From assembly GCF_039645995.1 (NCBI RefSeq), contig NZ_CP147920.1, forward strand, positions 930,001-994,000: a stretch of 64,000 nucleotides of DNA, written 5' to 3'. This DNA is from Sulfurimonas sp. HSL3-1. GTDB taxonomy: Bacteria; Campylobacterota; Campylobacteria; Campylobacterales; Sulfurimonadaceae. The translations under genes were made by a program, and so were the position numbers. Of the stretch, positions 42,667-51,095 are shown one piece after another. The notes under the pieces are model-generated. The model had not been told where the DNA came from and did not search any database. It saw only the letters and a program-made list of their open reading frames with translations. Positions within the stretch are counted from its first letter, which is position 1. The number at the start of each line of letters is the position of its first letter.

Positions 42667-43878
42667 TTAGAGTTGATCGGCCGGAATAACCGATTCGGTT
42701 TTGGTTTCGAGGTCTTTGATCCAGACCTTCCCTTCGTTGCGTTCGTTTTCGCCGATCACGACGCAATAGCGTGCGTTGATGCGGTCGGCCCCTTTGAGGT
42801 GGGCCTTGAGGCCTTTGGGCGCGTATTCGACGACGACGGTGTCACCGGTGCGTTTGTCACGGGCGAGCTGCATGATCTGGGGCAGGGACTCGGCGTCCAT
42901 CGCCCCCATGTAGTAGCCGTGACGGAGCGCTTCGGGCATTTTGATCAGCTCCAGCAGACGTTCGATCCCGATGGCGAAACCGACGGCCGGGGTAGCGCGG
43001 CCGTCCAGGAACTCGACGAGGCGGTCGTAGCGCCCCCCGCCGGCCACGGCGCTCTGGGCACCGATCTCGTCGCTGACGAACTCGAACGCCGTCTTGGAGT
43101 AGTAGTCCAGTCCGCGCACCAGGTGGGTGTCGACCTCGTAGGCGATCCCGCCCTCGTCGAGCAGCTGTTTCAGCGTCGCAAAGTCGCTCTCGCACGCTTC
43201 GCAGAGGTTGTCCATCAGTTTCGGAGCCTCTTGGTAGAGGATCTGGCACTTGTCGTTCTTACAGTCGAGCACGCGGATGGGGTTGGTCGCTTTGCGGCGG
43301 GCACAATCCTCGCAGATATGCTCTTCGTGCTTGTCGAGGAAACCGACGAGCATCTCGCGGTACTGCGGCATACAGTGCTGGTCGCCGAGGGAGTTGATCT
43401 TGAGACGGAAAGAGATCCCAAGGGCCGTGAGAATGTCGGCGATCATCGTGATGATCGTGACGTCCTCGTAGACGGAATCAACGCCGAAGCTTTCGCAGCC
43501 GAACTGGTGGAATTCGCGCAGGCGCCCCTTCTGCGGGCGTTCGTAGCGGAACATCGGCCCGTGGTAGAAATAGCGGTGGATCCCCCCGGCGCGGTCAAGC
43601 TTGTTCTGCACGAAAGCGCGCACGACGCCGGCGGTCCCTTCGGGGCGGAGACAGACGTCGTTCTCGCCCTTGTCGATGAACTGGTACATCTCCTTGCCGA
43701 CAATGTCGCTGGACTCGCCGACGGAGCGTTTGAACAGCGTCGTCTCCTCGAGCAGCGGCGTTTCGACGTAGCTGAAGCCGTAACGCCTGGCGATGGCCGT
43801 GGCCGTTTCCAAAAAGTATTCAAACCGCACGTTGTCCGGCGGCAGTATGTCATTCATACCACGCAGGGAACGAATCAT
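42667..43878 (-). CDS. hisS: Histidyl-tRNA synthetase
   Basis: 403 residues, class II synthetase. Motif 1 region is near residues 40-75, motif 2 is FRYERPQKGRLREFHQFGCE, histidine-specific motifs are LVRGLDYYSKTAFEF and GGGRYDRLVEFL, and motif 3 GFAIGIERLL. The C-terminal anticodon-binding domain is about 320-400. It starts with RSLRGMNDILPP, as usual. It overlaps tmk by 4 bases. Shorter than E. coli HisRS by about 20 residues but complete. Confidence 0.95.
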   Translation of the reverse strand: MIRSLRGMNDILPPDNVRFEYFLETATAIARRYGFSYVETPLLEETTLFKRSVGESSDIVGKEMYQFIDKGENDVCLRPEGTAGVVRAFVQNKLDRAGGIHRYFYHGPMFRYERPQKGRLREFHQFGCESFGVDSVYEDVTIITMIADILTALGISFRLKINSLGDQHCMPQYREMLVGFLDKHEEHICEDCARRKATNPIRVLDCKNDKCQILYQEAPKLMDNLCEACESDFATLKQLLDEGGIAYEVDTHLVRGLDYYSKTAFEFVSDEIGAQSAVAGGGRYDRLVEFLDGRATPAVGFAIGIERLLELIKMPEALRHGYYMGAMDAESLPQIMQLARDKRTGDTVVVEYAPKGLKAHLKGADRINARYCVVIGENERNEGKVWIKDLETKTESVIPADQL

Positions 43879-44462
43879 GACTCTCCTTTGGTGATGATAA
43901 TTTCTTCGATCTGTTCGGTGATCGTATCGACGTCCAGCGCGGCATCGATGACGAGGGTCGGGATCCCCAGCAGCCGGGCGGCCCGCTCCAGTTCATCCTG
44001 AATCGCCAGCAGGTACTCGGTGCCCCGGGACTCGATGGCGTCCTGCTCTTTGCCGGCGAGACGGCGTCTGAGCTCGGGTTCTTCCAGCTTCAATACGACG
44101 GCGAAGTCGGGCAGCACCCCTCCCGTGGCAAAGCGGTTGAGGTGGAGCAGTTCGTCGGGCTCGAACGCCTGCTTGACCATGGCGTAGGCCATCCCCGAAA
44201 TGACCGAACGGTCCGAGACGATCAGTTCGGAGCGGTGGGGAAGGACGACCTCCTCGATATGCTCGCTGCGGTCGGCCAGGAAGAGCAGCATCTCCGCGCG
44301 CTCGGACCGGACCCCCGTCTCCAGGAGCAGGGAGCGGATCCGCTCCCCGGCAGGCGTGCCGCCGGGTTCCTTGGTGAAACAGGCATCGGGGAAACGCTCC
44401 CTCAGGGCTGCCATCTGGGTCGACTTCCCGGCGGTATCGATCCCCTCTAGGACAAGGTACAT
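43875..44462 (-). CDS. tmk: Thymidylate kinase
   Basis: 195 residues with P-loop EGIDTAGKSTQ, the DR(S/Y) motif VSDRSVISGMAY and a short LID region. It phosphorylates dTMP to dTDP. It overlaps coaD by 16 bases and hisS by 4 bases; all are co-oriented. Confidence 0.93.
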   Translation of the reverse strand: MYLVLEGIDTAGKSTQMAALRERFPDACFTKEPGGTPAGERIRSLLLETGVRSERAEMLLFLADRSEHIEEVVLPHRSELIVSDRSVISGMAYAMVKQAFEPDELLHLNRFATGGVLPDFAVVLKLEEPELRRRLAGKEQDAIESRGTEYLLAIQDELERAARLLGIPTLVIDAALDVDTITEQIEEIIITKGES

Positions 44463-44938
44463 GAGTCCATTCCCCGGATGATGGCTTCCACCTCGGCGGG
44501 CAGCAGGTGCTCCGTTTTGCCGTTGAAGGTGAGCAGATTGCGCACGATGGAGGAGCTGACAAAGGCGTTTCTCAGACTGGGCATCAGGTAGACCGTTTCG
44601 ACGTTCGCATCGAGCGAATGGTTCAAATAGCCCAGCTGCAATTCGTATTCGAAATCGCTGACGGCGCGCAGACCGCGGATCAGGATATCAGCACCGTATT
44701 CGCGCGCCAGGTCTATGGTGAGATTGTCAAAGCCGATCACCTCGACATGCTCGAGGCCCCCGACGGCGGCATGGGCCATGCTGACGCGCTCATCCAGGGT
44801 GAACATCGGCTTTTTCGTGTGCGACTCGGCGACGGCGACGATGACGCGGTCGAAGAGTTTGAGCGCCCGTGCGATGATGTCGTAGTGCCCGTTGGTGATG
44901 GGGTCGAAGGTCCCCGGATAGAGTGCTGTTTTAATCAT
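44447..44938 (-). CDS. coaD: Phosphopantetheine adenylyltransferase
   Basis: 163 residues. The nucleotidyltransferase motif is YPGTFDPITNGHYDII, RGLRAVSDFEYELQ contacts substrate, and SSSIVR is near the C-terminus. Fourth step of CoA synthesis; coaX, the first step, is at 14987. It overlaps ubiX upstream by 8 bases. Confidence 0.95.
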   Translation of the reverse strand: MIKTALYPGTFDPITNGHYDIIARALKLFDRVIVAVAESHTKKPMFTLDERVSMAHAAVGGLEHVEVIGFDNLTIDLAREYGADILIRGLRAVSDFEYELQLGYLNHSLDANVETVYLMPSLRNAFVSSSIVRNLLTFNGKTEHLLPAEVEAIIRGMDSCTLS

Positions 44939-45458
44939 CGCTCCCCCAGCGTCTGTAAAGATCGTTTTCGATACCGATCAGGTCGAACCATTTGCCGATC
45001 ATAAAGTTCTCCATGGCATCGAGGCTCTCCTGTTGCGAATAATATGCCAGGACCGGCGGGGCGATAAAGACACCCAGGGTTGCCAGTTTGTGCATGTTTT
45101 CCAGGGCAATGGCCGAAAAGGGCATCTCCCGGGGTGCGAGCAGCAGGGTCTTATGCTCCTTGATCATCACGCTCGCCGCCCGTGTGGTCAGGTTGTCCGC
45201 GATGCCGACGGCCACCTTGGCCAGCGTGTTCATACTGCAGGGGATGATCAGCATCGCATCCGCGCCGAAGGAGCCGGAGGCCAGCGGCGCGGCGATGTCG
45301 TCCTCGTCGTGCAGCGTGACATCCTGCTCGTGGCGGAAAACCGTCTTGGCGTTTTCGGAGACAATGAGGTGCTTCTGGACATGATCCGGCAGGGCCCGGA
45401 GGGTTTTGAGTCCCAGGGAGGCTCCGCTTGCACCGCTGATGGCTATGATGATCTTCAT
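44931..45458 (-). CDS. ubiX: Flavin prenyltransferase UbiX
   Basis: About 175 residues. FMN-binding ISGASGASLG at the N-terminus, SGSFGADAMLIIPCSMNTLAKVAVGIADNL and LAPREMPFSAIALENM are diagnostic. It makes prenylated FMN for UbiD-type decarboxylases, which in menaquinone-using Campylobacterota could serve futalosine-pathway or other decarboxylations. ATG at 45458 is used (conserved start MKIIIAISG). Confidence 0.92.
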   Translation of the reverse strand: MKIIIAISGASGASLGLKTLRALPDHVQKHLIVSENAKTVFRHEQDVTLHDEDDIAAPLASGSFGADAMLIIPCSMNTLAKVAVGIADNLTTRAASVMIKEHKTLLLAPREMPFSAIALENMHKLATLGVFIAPPVLAYYSQQESLDAMENFMIGKWFDLIGIENDLYRRWGSDD

Positions 45459-45485
45459 GCACGCTCGCAAATTGAAATGGGTGCT

Positions 45486-45491
45486 ATTTTA
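45486..45491 (-). promoter_or_regulatory. -10-like box (TAAAAT) for ubiX
   Basis: TAAAAT on the minus strand, 27 bases before the ubiX ATG. Confidence 0.35.
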
Positions 45492-45492
45492 C

Positions 45493-45714
45493 CACGTGGG
45501 GACTTAGGTTGCGTATGGGCTCGTAACGGAAGTGTCGGAAAGGGGCGAGAAAGAGGGAAGAAGTACGGCTGTACTCTTCCGTCTCCGAACGAAACTTGAA
45601 CATGCGGACCATCGTGATCCGCAACGGGGTTAAAACCAAGGTAAAGAGCTTTACCCTGACTCCACTCTAGCAGAGCAAACTTGGCGTTATCCTTAAATCG
45701 CCCCTGAAACGGGG
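45493..45714 (+). ncRNA. Candidate structured non-coding RNA, unknown class
   Basis: A gene-free stretch with unusually dense secondary structure. Stems: GGAAG/CTTCC plus AGTAC/GTACT around a GGCT loop (45556-45580); GCGGA/TCCGC (45604-45622); an outer CCAA/TTGG (45636-45639 and 45681-45684) enclosing GGTAAA-GAGC-TTTACC (45640-45655) and CTCT-AGC-AGAG (45665-45675), which forms a three-way junction; and CCCC-TGAAAC-GGGG (45701-45714). Loops are A-rich on the plus strand, suggesting that strand. It does not match tmRNA, RNase P, 4.5S RNA or a riboswitch I know. A mobile-element guide RNA (HEARO/omega class) is worth testing. Confidence 0.45.
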
Positions 45715-45771
45715 GGAAGAGGGGGCAGTGTTCCGGCCCGATCCATAACGTTTGTTAGTGAATCACCAAAA

Positions 45772-46188
45772 CTATTTTTCTTTGGCGATGAGGTCCTGGT
45801 ACTGCTTGATGACGGTTTTGAGCTTGTCACGGTCCGGCATCTTACGCGAAGCGATATAGCCGATGATATTGCCCGCTTCATCTTTTTTCGGCACGATCGT
45901 GACGACGACCCAGTAGTATTTTCCGTCCTTGCGGAGGTTTTTGACGTACCCTTCCCAGGTCTTTCCCTCTTTGATCAGTTTCCACATCCCCTCAAACGCC
46001 GCTTTGGGCATGTCGGGATGGCGCAGAATGCTGTGGGGCTCTCCCAGGGCTTCCTCTTTGGAGTAGCCCGTCATCTCCACGAATTTGCGGTTGACGAAGG
46101 TAATGACCCCTTTCAGGTCGGTTTCGGAGATCAGGCTTCTGCCGTCGAAAAGAACTTCTTCATCGATAGGTTTCGGTCGTTTGATCAT
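45772..46188 (-). CDS. Single PAS-domain protein (Aer/CetB-like)
   Basis: 138 residues, one PAS domain: DLKGVITFVNRKFVEMTGYSKEEALGEPHSILRHPDMPKAAFEGMWKLIKEGKTWEGYVKNLRKDGKYYWV. The pattern is that of the FAD-binding Aer/CetB energy-taxis sensors. No output domain, so it probably acts with a separate partner, as CetB does with CetA; none is nearby. A -10 TATAAT is at 46247-46252. Confidence 0.8.
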   Translation of the reverse strand: MIKRPKPIDEEVLFDGRSLISETDLKGVITFVNRKFVEMTGYSKEEALGEPHSILRHPDMPKAAFEGMWKLIKEGKTWEGYVKNLRKDGKYYWVVVTIVPKKDEAGNIIGYIASRKMPDRDKLKTVIKQYQDLIAKEK

Positions 46189-46246
46189 ATATTATCTCTT
46201 TCTTTCTAGTGCGGATGACAGTGCGCTGTACATCAGTTTTTCACAT

Positions 46247-46252
46247 TATAGC
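46247..46252 (-). promoter_or_regulatory. -10 box (TATAAT) for the PAS gene
   Basis: TATAAT on the minus strand in a short AT-rich gap, about 58 bases before the ATG at 46188. Confidence 0.45.
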
Positions 46253-46259
46253 GTGCTCT

Positions 46260-47129
46260 TTATTTGAGAACCATATGCGGGAAATAAAGTTGCATCATGC
46301 TGGTCCCTTCCACGCCGAGGGCGCGGAAAAAACGTTCCATATCGCTCTCTTCGCTCCAGACGGGGTCGGAGACGCCGCTGCGCGCTTCGAGACGCTGCCG
46401 CGCATCGTATTCGACACCAACGCTGTCAATAAGGCCAACGGCTTTCGCCTGGCGTGCCGTAAAGATGTGCGCATCGGCATAGACGCTGCTTTTATCGGGG
46501 TCAAGGCCGCGCGCATCGGCAACATCGTGAACGAACATCGCATAGGTGTCTTTAATGACTTTTTCGATCTCGGCCCGTTCATAGGGGGTCCAGGTACGGT
46601 CCGGCGTGCCGGCCTGTTTGTATTTGCCGGCCTTGACGACCTGGGTGCCGATACCGACTTTTTCCATCAGACCCTGCAGGTTCGCGCCCTGCATAATGAC
46701 ACCGATGGAACCGACCATGGCGCCGGGGTTGGCGATGATCTCGTCGGCCCAGATGGAAGCGTAGTAGCTGCCGCTCGCAAGCATTCCCTTGGCGTAGACG
46801 ACCACGGGTTTGGTCTCACGCAGCCGTTTGACCGCATAGGCCACTTCGACGGAGGGGGCCACGGCGCCGCCGGGGGAGTCGGCAACGAGCAGTACCCCCT
46901 CGATCTGGGGATTGCCCCGGGCCTCCTCCAGGGAACGGACGACCTCGGTCGTATCGATAATAGGGCCGTTCAGTTCGATGCGCTGGAGATTAACGCTTTC
47001 AAACCCGTCGTCGGGCATCGGGAAAAAGAGCACGAAAAGCAGCAGCACGAACAGCAGCGCCTTGAAGTGGTTCTGGATATAGTCGATTATCGCGCCCAGG
47101 GGGGCAAACAGCATTTTCAAAAAGTGCAT
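46260..47129 (-). CDS. sppA: Signal peptide peptidase SppA (short form)
   Basis: 289 residues: one N-terminal membrane helix (about 18-37), then a single ClpP-like S49 protease domain with GVLLVADSPGGAVAPSVEVA, the serine nucleophile in GMLASGSYYAS, and the Lys-containing region AGKYKQAGTPDRTWTPYER. It cleaves left-over signal peptides in the membrane. It sits two bases after mqnX, a pairing also found in Campylobacter. Confidence 0.9.
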   Translation of the reverse strand: MHFLKMLFAPLGAIIDYIQNHFKALLFVLLLFVLFFPMPDDGFESVNLQRIELNGPIIDTTEVVRSLEEARGNPQIEGVLLVADSPGGAVAPSVEVAYAVKRLRETKPVVVYAKGMLASGSYYASIWADEIIANPGAMVGSIGVIMQGANLQGLMEKVGIGTQVVKAGKYKQAGTPDRTWTPYERAEIEKVIKDTYAMFVHDVADARGLDPDKSSVYADAHIFTARQAKAVGLIDSVGVEYDARQRLEARSGVSDPVWSEESDMERFFRALGVEGTSMMQLYFPHMVLK

Positions 47130-47131
47130 GG

Positions 47132-48349
47132 TTATCCTTTGGGGGAGATCCCGTCGATAAAGATTCGGCGGAAGGGGTAGCGCTGCAGCAGCAGATGCAG
47201 CGGCGTGTCGTCGCTGGGGGTATGGTCCAGCTCAAGCCAGAGCATGTCGGCGGCTTTCCCTTCGGCGATTTCGCCGCAGTTGAGGCGCAGGGCCTTCGCC
47301 GCATCGACGGTGACGCTGTTGAGCAGGCGGCGGGCCAGGGGAAGCAGCGGGGTCTCCGAATGCATGAAGAGCGCTATTTTCATCTCTTCGAAGAGGTCGA
47401 GGGCGTAGTTGGAGCTGAGTCCGTCGGTCCCCGTCAGCCAGGTAAGTTCATGGGCTTCGAGGGCGTCAAGGTCGATGGCGCCGTTGCCCAGAAGCCGGTT
47501 GGATACGGGACAGTGGATGACGGTATGGCCTGCGCGGGAGAGGGCTTCGAGCTCTGTGGGCTGTGCCTGGACGACATGGGTCATCAGGGTCGGCGTGTCG
47601 GTGAACAGTTCGAGGAAGCCCGCGGCATCGTTGACGGCATACTCTTGCTGGAGCAGCTCGTGGAAGAAGGGTTTGAACTCTCCTTCGTTCCGGTCGAGCC
47701 ACTCCCGCTCGGCCGGGCTTTCGAGGTAGTGGGCTGTCGTGACGAGCCCTTCGTCCCGTGCAACCCGCAGGGCGCGCTTGATGAGGGCGGGGTGGACAGA
47801 GTAGGGGGAGTGGACGGCGACGGCGGAGAAAAAACCGGGGCGTTCGACGCTTTTCGAGGCATCGAGACGCTGCAGGAAATCCCCGTACAGGGCGTCGGCC
47901 ATCGCCGCCTGCGAGCCGATGACCTCATTGAAAAAGACGACTTTCTGCGGCGCGGCGGCGGCGGCTTCAAGGTCCAGGCCGTGGGAGCTGATGGCCCCGA
48001 AGGCCGTGATGCCGTTACTGAGCATCATGGCGATCGTGCGATCGAGGCACTCCCGGCCGCAGGCATTGACGAGCGCTTCGCGCTCCTCGATCACGCTGTA
48101 GAGCCAGGTGAGGAAATTGCCGTATTTCAGGGTCGTTTTATTGGCGCTGAATTCGAGATGGACATGGGGATTGATCAGGCCGGGCATCAGCAGCGTCGGC
48201 CCCTCCGCTTCGAGGATATCGGCGTCGGGGAAACGCGCTTGGAGCGTATCGGAAGGCGCGACGGCGACGATGGTCTCCTCGAAGGCGACGGCGTGTTCGG
48301 TCATGATGCCGGTCGGTGTGAGAATCGCGGAGGGAATGAGAATCGTCAT
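47132..48349 (-). CDS. mqnX: Aminodeoxyfutalosine deaminase (amidohydrolase)
   Basis: 405 residues of the metal-dependent amidohydrolase superfamily: PGLINPHVHLEFS (metal HxH), SAVAVHSPYSVHP, TAHYLESPAEREWL, HCPVSNRLLGNG and GTDGLSSNYALDLFEEM (metal Asp). Family and synteny with sppA and aroQ point to the deaminase of the futalosine menaquinone pathway used by Campylobacterota. Other nucleoside or triazine-type deaminases are less likely. Confidence 0.85.
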   Translation of the reverse strand: MTILIPSAILTPTGIMTEHAVAFEETIVAVAPSDTLQARFPDADILEAEGPTLLMPGLINPHVHLEFSANKTTLKYGNFLTWLYSVIEEREALVNACGRECLDRTIAMMLSNGITAFGAISSHGLDLEAAAAAPQKVVFFNEVIGSQAAMADALYGDFLQRLDASKSVERPGFFSAVAVHSPYSVHPALIKRALRVARDEGLVTTAHYLESPAEREWLDRNEGEFKPFFHELLQQEYAVNDAAGFLELFTDTPTLMTHVVQAQPTELEALSRAGHTVIHCPVSNRLLGNGAIDLDALEAHELTWLTGTDGLSSNYALDLFEEMKIALFMHSETPLLPLARRLLNSVTVDAAKALRLNCGEIAEGKAADMLWLELDHTPSDDTPLHLLLQRYPFRRIFIDGISPKG

Positions 48350-48387
48350 CGGCTGCCCTTAGAAGAACGCTTTAATATAGTCAAGCG

Positions 48388-48393
48388 TATAAT
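48388..48393 (+). promoter_or_regulatory. -10 box (TATAAT) for aroQ
   Basis: TATAAT in the 79-base divergent gap between mqnX and aroQ, 36 bases before the aroQ ATG. A small CTCG ... CGAG inverted repeat follows it. Confidence 0.55.
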
Positions 48394-48428
48394 ACCCACT
48401 CGATTTTAAAACGAGATAAGGAAGATTA

Positions 48429-48908
48429 ATGAAAATTGCAGTCATTCAGGGACCGAACCTCAATATGCTCGGCGTCCGTGAACAGCAGATTTACGGGCCG
48501 ATGAAGCTTGAACAGATCCACCAGCAGATGAAAGAGTTCGCTGACCAGAACGGCGTGGAAGTCGAGTTTTTCCAGAGCAACCTTGAGGGCGAGATCGTTG
48601 ACCGCATCCAGGAGTGTTACGGCGACGCGGACGGCATCATCCTCAACGCCGCGGCCTACACCCATACTTCCATCGCGATCCGCGATGCGATCTCCGCCGT
48701 CAACCTGCCGACGCTCGAGGTCCATATCAGCAACATTGCACGCCGCGAAGAGTTCAGACAGCAGAACATGATCGCGCCGGTGTGCACCTCTTCCATCGTC
48801 GGCTTCGGCCCGTTCGGTTACCACCTCGCCATGGTCGGTATGCTGCAGATCTTCAATGAAATCCGTGTGGCAAAACAGGCGGCGCAGCAGGCGGCGCAGC
48901 AGGCCTGA
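48429..48908 (+). CDS. aroQ: 3-dehydroquinate dehydratase, type II
   Basis: 159 residues with [16 protein letters not shown] (catalytic Tyr), [31 protein letters not shown] and [13 protein letters not shown] (catalytic His). Third step of the shikimate pathway. The C-terminus ends in a short Ala/Gln repeat ([12 protein letters not shown]) not needed for activity. aroK is 2.2 kb downstream. Confidence 0.95.
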   Translation: MKIAVIQGPNLNMLGVREQQIYGPMKLEQIHQQMKEFADQNGVEVEFFQSNLEGEIVDRIQECYGDADGIILNAAAYTHTSIAIRDAISAVNLPTLEVHISNIARREEFRQQNMIAPVCTSSIVGFGPFGYHLAMVGMLQIFNEIRVAKQAAQQAAQQA

Positions 48909-48913
48909 CGTAA

Positions 48914-49405
48914 ATGATCGAGCGGCGGCTCTCCTCCGGCCTGGTCCTGATCCGCACAGGTCAGTTTCCCGGCCTCTTCCCCGGTCGCGGTCTGCCGCAC
49001 AGGGCGGTTGTCGGGATCGGGGGCAACCTGGGAGACGTCGTCAGACGCTTCGAACGGCTGCTCGTCCACCTTCGCCGCGACCCGCTCCTCAACGTGCTTT
49101 CCGCTTCAGCGCTGCTGCAGAACCCCCCGTTCGGCTATGCGGACCAACCCGACTTCATCAACGGGGTGCTTCTCATCGAGACGACACTGCCGCCGCGCGC
49201 GCTGATGCGTCACCTACTGCGCATCGAGCGCCGATTCCGGCGGGTACGCACCTTTGCCAACGCACCGCGGACCCTGGACCTCGATCTCCTCTTTTATGAC
49301 CGGAGACAGCTGGATTATCCGGATTTGACCGTTCCCCATCCGCATTGGCGTGAGCGCGAAAGCGTCGTGATCCCGCTCTCTTTGCTGCCGGGGAGGACGC
49401 GATGA
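48914..49405 (+). CDS. folK: 2-amino-4-hydroxy-6-hydroxymethyldihydropteridine pyrophosphokinase
   Basis: 163 residues. GIGGNLGDVVRRFERLL, SALLQNPPFGYADQPDFINGVLLIET and RTLDLDLLFYDRR (metal Asp pair) mark HPPK. It is preceded by an extra about 30 residues at the N-terminus (ERRLSSGLVLIRTGQFPGLF) seen in the Campylobacterota form. Folate synthesis. It overlaps flhG by 4 bases. Confidence 0.92.
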   Translation: MIERRLSSGLVLIRTGQFPGLFPGRGLPHRAVVGIGGNLGDVVRRFERLLVHLRRDPLLNVLSASALLQNPPFGYADQPDFINGVLLIETTLPPRALMRHLLRIERRFRRVRTFANAPRTLDLDLLFYDRRQLDYPDLTVPHPHWRERESVVIPLSLLPGRTR

Positions 49406-50229
49406 GCCGCCCGGCCAAGCGCACCCGGTTTATCGCCGTCACCAGTGGCAAGGGCGGGGTCGGCAAAAGCACGATCACCTCCAACCTGGCGCTGCTGCTC
49501 TCCATCAGCGGCCTGAAGGTGGCGGTCTTCGACGCCGATATCGGTCTGGCGAACCTGGACGTCATGTTCAACGTGACGGCAAAGCACAATATTCTGCACG
49601 TCCTCAAGGGGGAGGCAGCGCTGAAGGATGTCGTCATCCCCATCCGGAAGAACCTGCTGCTGATCCCCGGCGAGAGCGGGGAGGAGATCTTCCGCTACTG
49701 CGATGCGGAGATGTTCGAGCGGCTTATCGGCGATGCAGGGGTGCTTGACGACATCGACATCATGCTGATCGACACCGGGGCGGGCATAGGCGAGCACACG
49801 CAGCTTTTCCTGCAATCCGCCGATGACGTGATCGTCGTCACGGTACCGGACCCCGCGGCCATTACGGACGCTTATGCCACGATCAAGGTGACGGCGCGCC
49901 GCCGCAAGGATATCAAGATGATCCTCAACCAGGTCCACAGCCCCAAAGAGGCCCACAACATCTTCGCGAAGATCAGCAGTGTCGCCAATACGCATATCGG
50001 GCCGGATCTTCGCCTCGAGCTGCTCGGAGAGATGACCCGGGATGACAAGGTCGCCTATGCGGTCAAGCGGCGATCGAGTTTTGTACGGGAGTTCCCCACC
50101 GCCAGGCCGACCCGGGAGCTGCAGGCGATTGCGCAGAACATCATGGCCGATATCGACCGCAGCGTCACGGTACAGGCAAGCGAAAGCGGCATTGCCGGAC
50201 TCTTCAAACGTTTGTTGGAGCAGTTCTGA
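49402..50229 (+). CDS. flhG: FlhG/MinD-like P-loop ATPase
   Basis: 275 residues of the SIMIBI MinD/ParA class: deviant Walker A TSGKGGVGKSTITSN, switch I DADIGLANLDVMFN and Walker B IDIMLIDTGAGIG. A short amphipathic C-terminus (IAGLFKRLLEQF) could bind membrane. Gene order after folK identifies it as FlhG, which controls flagellar number and division. In relatives flhF lies between folK and flhG; here it is absent and the genes overlap. Confidence 0.85.
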   Translation: MSRPAKRTRFIAVTSGKGGVGKSTITSNLALLLSISGLKVAVFDADIGLANLDVMFNVTAKHNILHVLKGEAALKDVVIPIRKNLLLIPGESGEEIFRYCDAEMFERLIGDAGVLDDIDIMLIDTGAGIGEHTQLFLQSADDVIVVTVPDPAAITDAYATIKVTARRRKDIKMILNQVHSPKEAHNIFAKISSVANTHIGPDLRLELLGEMTRDDKVAYAVKRRSSFVREFPTARPTRELQAIAQNIMADIDRSVTVQASESGIAGLFKRLLEQF

Positions 50230-50777
50230 TGGCGCGGGGTGTCCTGAACCAGGCGGAGGTCGATGCGCTGATGGAGCTGTTCGGGACGGCGCCGAAAAGC
50301 GAACAGAAACCACAGCATGCCGAGAAACCGTCACCGGAAGTCGGGGCGCTGCGCAGCGAATTGGAAGCCACGGCCCGGCGCTGGGAGGCCGCGTTGGCGG
50401 CACTGACGGGGGCGCCGGTGACGGTGACACTGCAGAGCATTGTCCGCCGGGGCAGGGCCGCGGAGGAAGCGGACGCAATTCTGCTGATGTGCGCGGAACG
50501 GGGACGCTATTTGATCGTTCCCGAACCCCTCGTCAATCTGGTCAATGAAAAAAGCCTGGGCGCCCTGGAACCCGATCCGCTGCTAGGGCATCCGCTCAGT
50601 ACGATCGACAAGGCGCTTTTCGAATCGACAGGCGCCCTGTTTGCCGAAGGGAAAGGTCTGGCCGGGCTTGATCGTCTCCCGGGGGGCGAAAAGGTGCTCG
50701 AAGCGCGTTTCGATATCGCCGTCGCCCCGCTGCTGAAAACGACGGTGCGCCTGCTGCTGGATGAAGAATCTTTTTGA
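50229..50777 (+). CDS. Unknown protein with FliM-like N-terminal motif
   Basis: 182 residues. The N-terminus VLNQAEVDALMELFG closely resembles the CheY-P-binding SQDEIDALL peptide of FliM and the start of FliY/FliN. It is followed by an Ala/Glu linker and a domain with EEADAILLMCAERGRYLIVPEP and LSTIDKALFESTGALFAEG and a final FDIAVAPLLKTTVRLLL. Located directly after flhG, where flagellar switch genes occur in relatives, but full FliM (about 350 residues) domains are not evident. Possibly a flagellar/chemotaxis accessory. Confidence 0.5.
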   Translation: MARGVLNQAEVDALMELFGTAPKSEQKPQHAEKPSPEVGALRSELEATARRWEAALAALTGAPVTVTLQSIVRRGRAAEEADAILLMCAERGRYLIVPEPLVNLVNEKSLGALEPDPLLGHPLSTIDKALFESTGALFAEGKGLAGLDRLPGGEKVLEARFDIAVAPLLKTTVRLLLDEESF

Positions 50778-51075
50778 GTATCCCCCTCCGGCGGAGGGAG
50801 AAGAGACGCTGGAGCTACTGCTGCGCCGCGGCGCGGTCCGGATCGAGCGGATCGCCTCGAACCGGGCGCGGACGGAGTGGTACGATCAGGATGAGGAGGA
50901 GTGGGTCGTGCTGCTCGAAGGGACGGCGGAGCTCGAGATCGAGGCACGGCAGGTCACGCTGAAGCGCGGCGACATGCTGCATCTGCCGGCCCACTGCCGC
51001 CACCGGGTGCTTTCGACCTCGGATGACGCCCTATGGCTGGCGGTTTTTATGAGAGATATATCAGCGGTTGGTTAG
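50761..51075 (+). CDS. Small cupin-domain protein
   Basis: 104 residues with one cupin fold: EWYDQDEEEWVVLLEGTAELEIEARQVTLKRGDMLHLPAHCRHRVLST. Metal-binding residues of motif 1 are atypical (acidic EEEW in place of the HxH), while motif 2 keeps H-x3-H. Function unknown. The ATG lies inside the end of the preceding gene, so they are translationally linked. Confidence 0.8.
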   Translation: MKNLFEYPPPAEGEETLELLLRRGAVRIERIASNRARTEWYDQDEEEWVVLLEGTAELEIEARQVTLKRGDMLHLPAHCRHRVLSTSDDALWLAVFMRDISAVG

Positions 51076-51095
51076 GATAACCGGAAGGAATTTAG

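Noticed and set aside
45033-45599. Open frame running through ubiX antisense into the structured region
   Set aside because: Shadow of ubiX; the part in the structured region shows no protein-like pattern.
45493-45714. tmRNA, RNase P RNA, 4.5S RNA or a group II intron end
   Set aside because: None of the diagnostic conserved segments of these RNAs is present on either strand.
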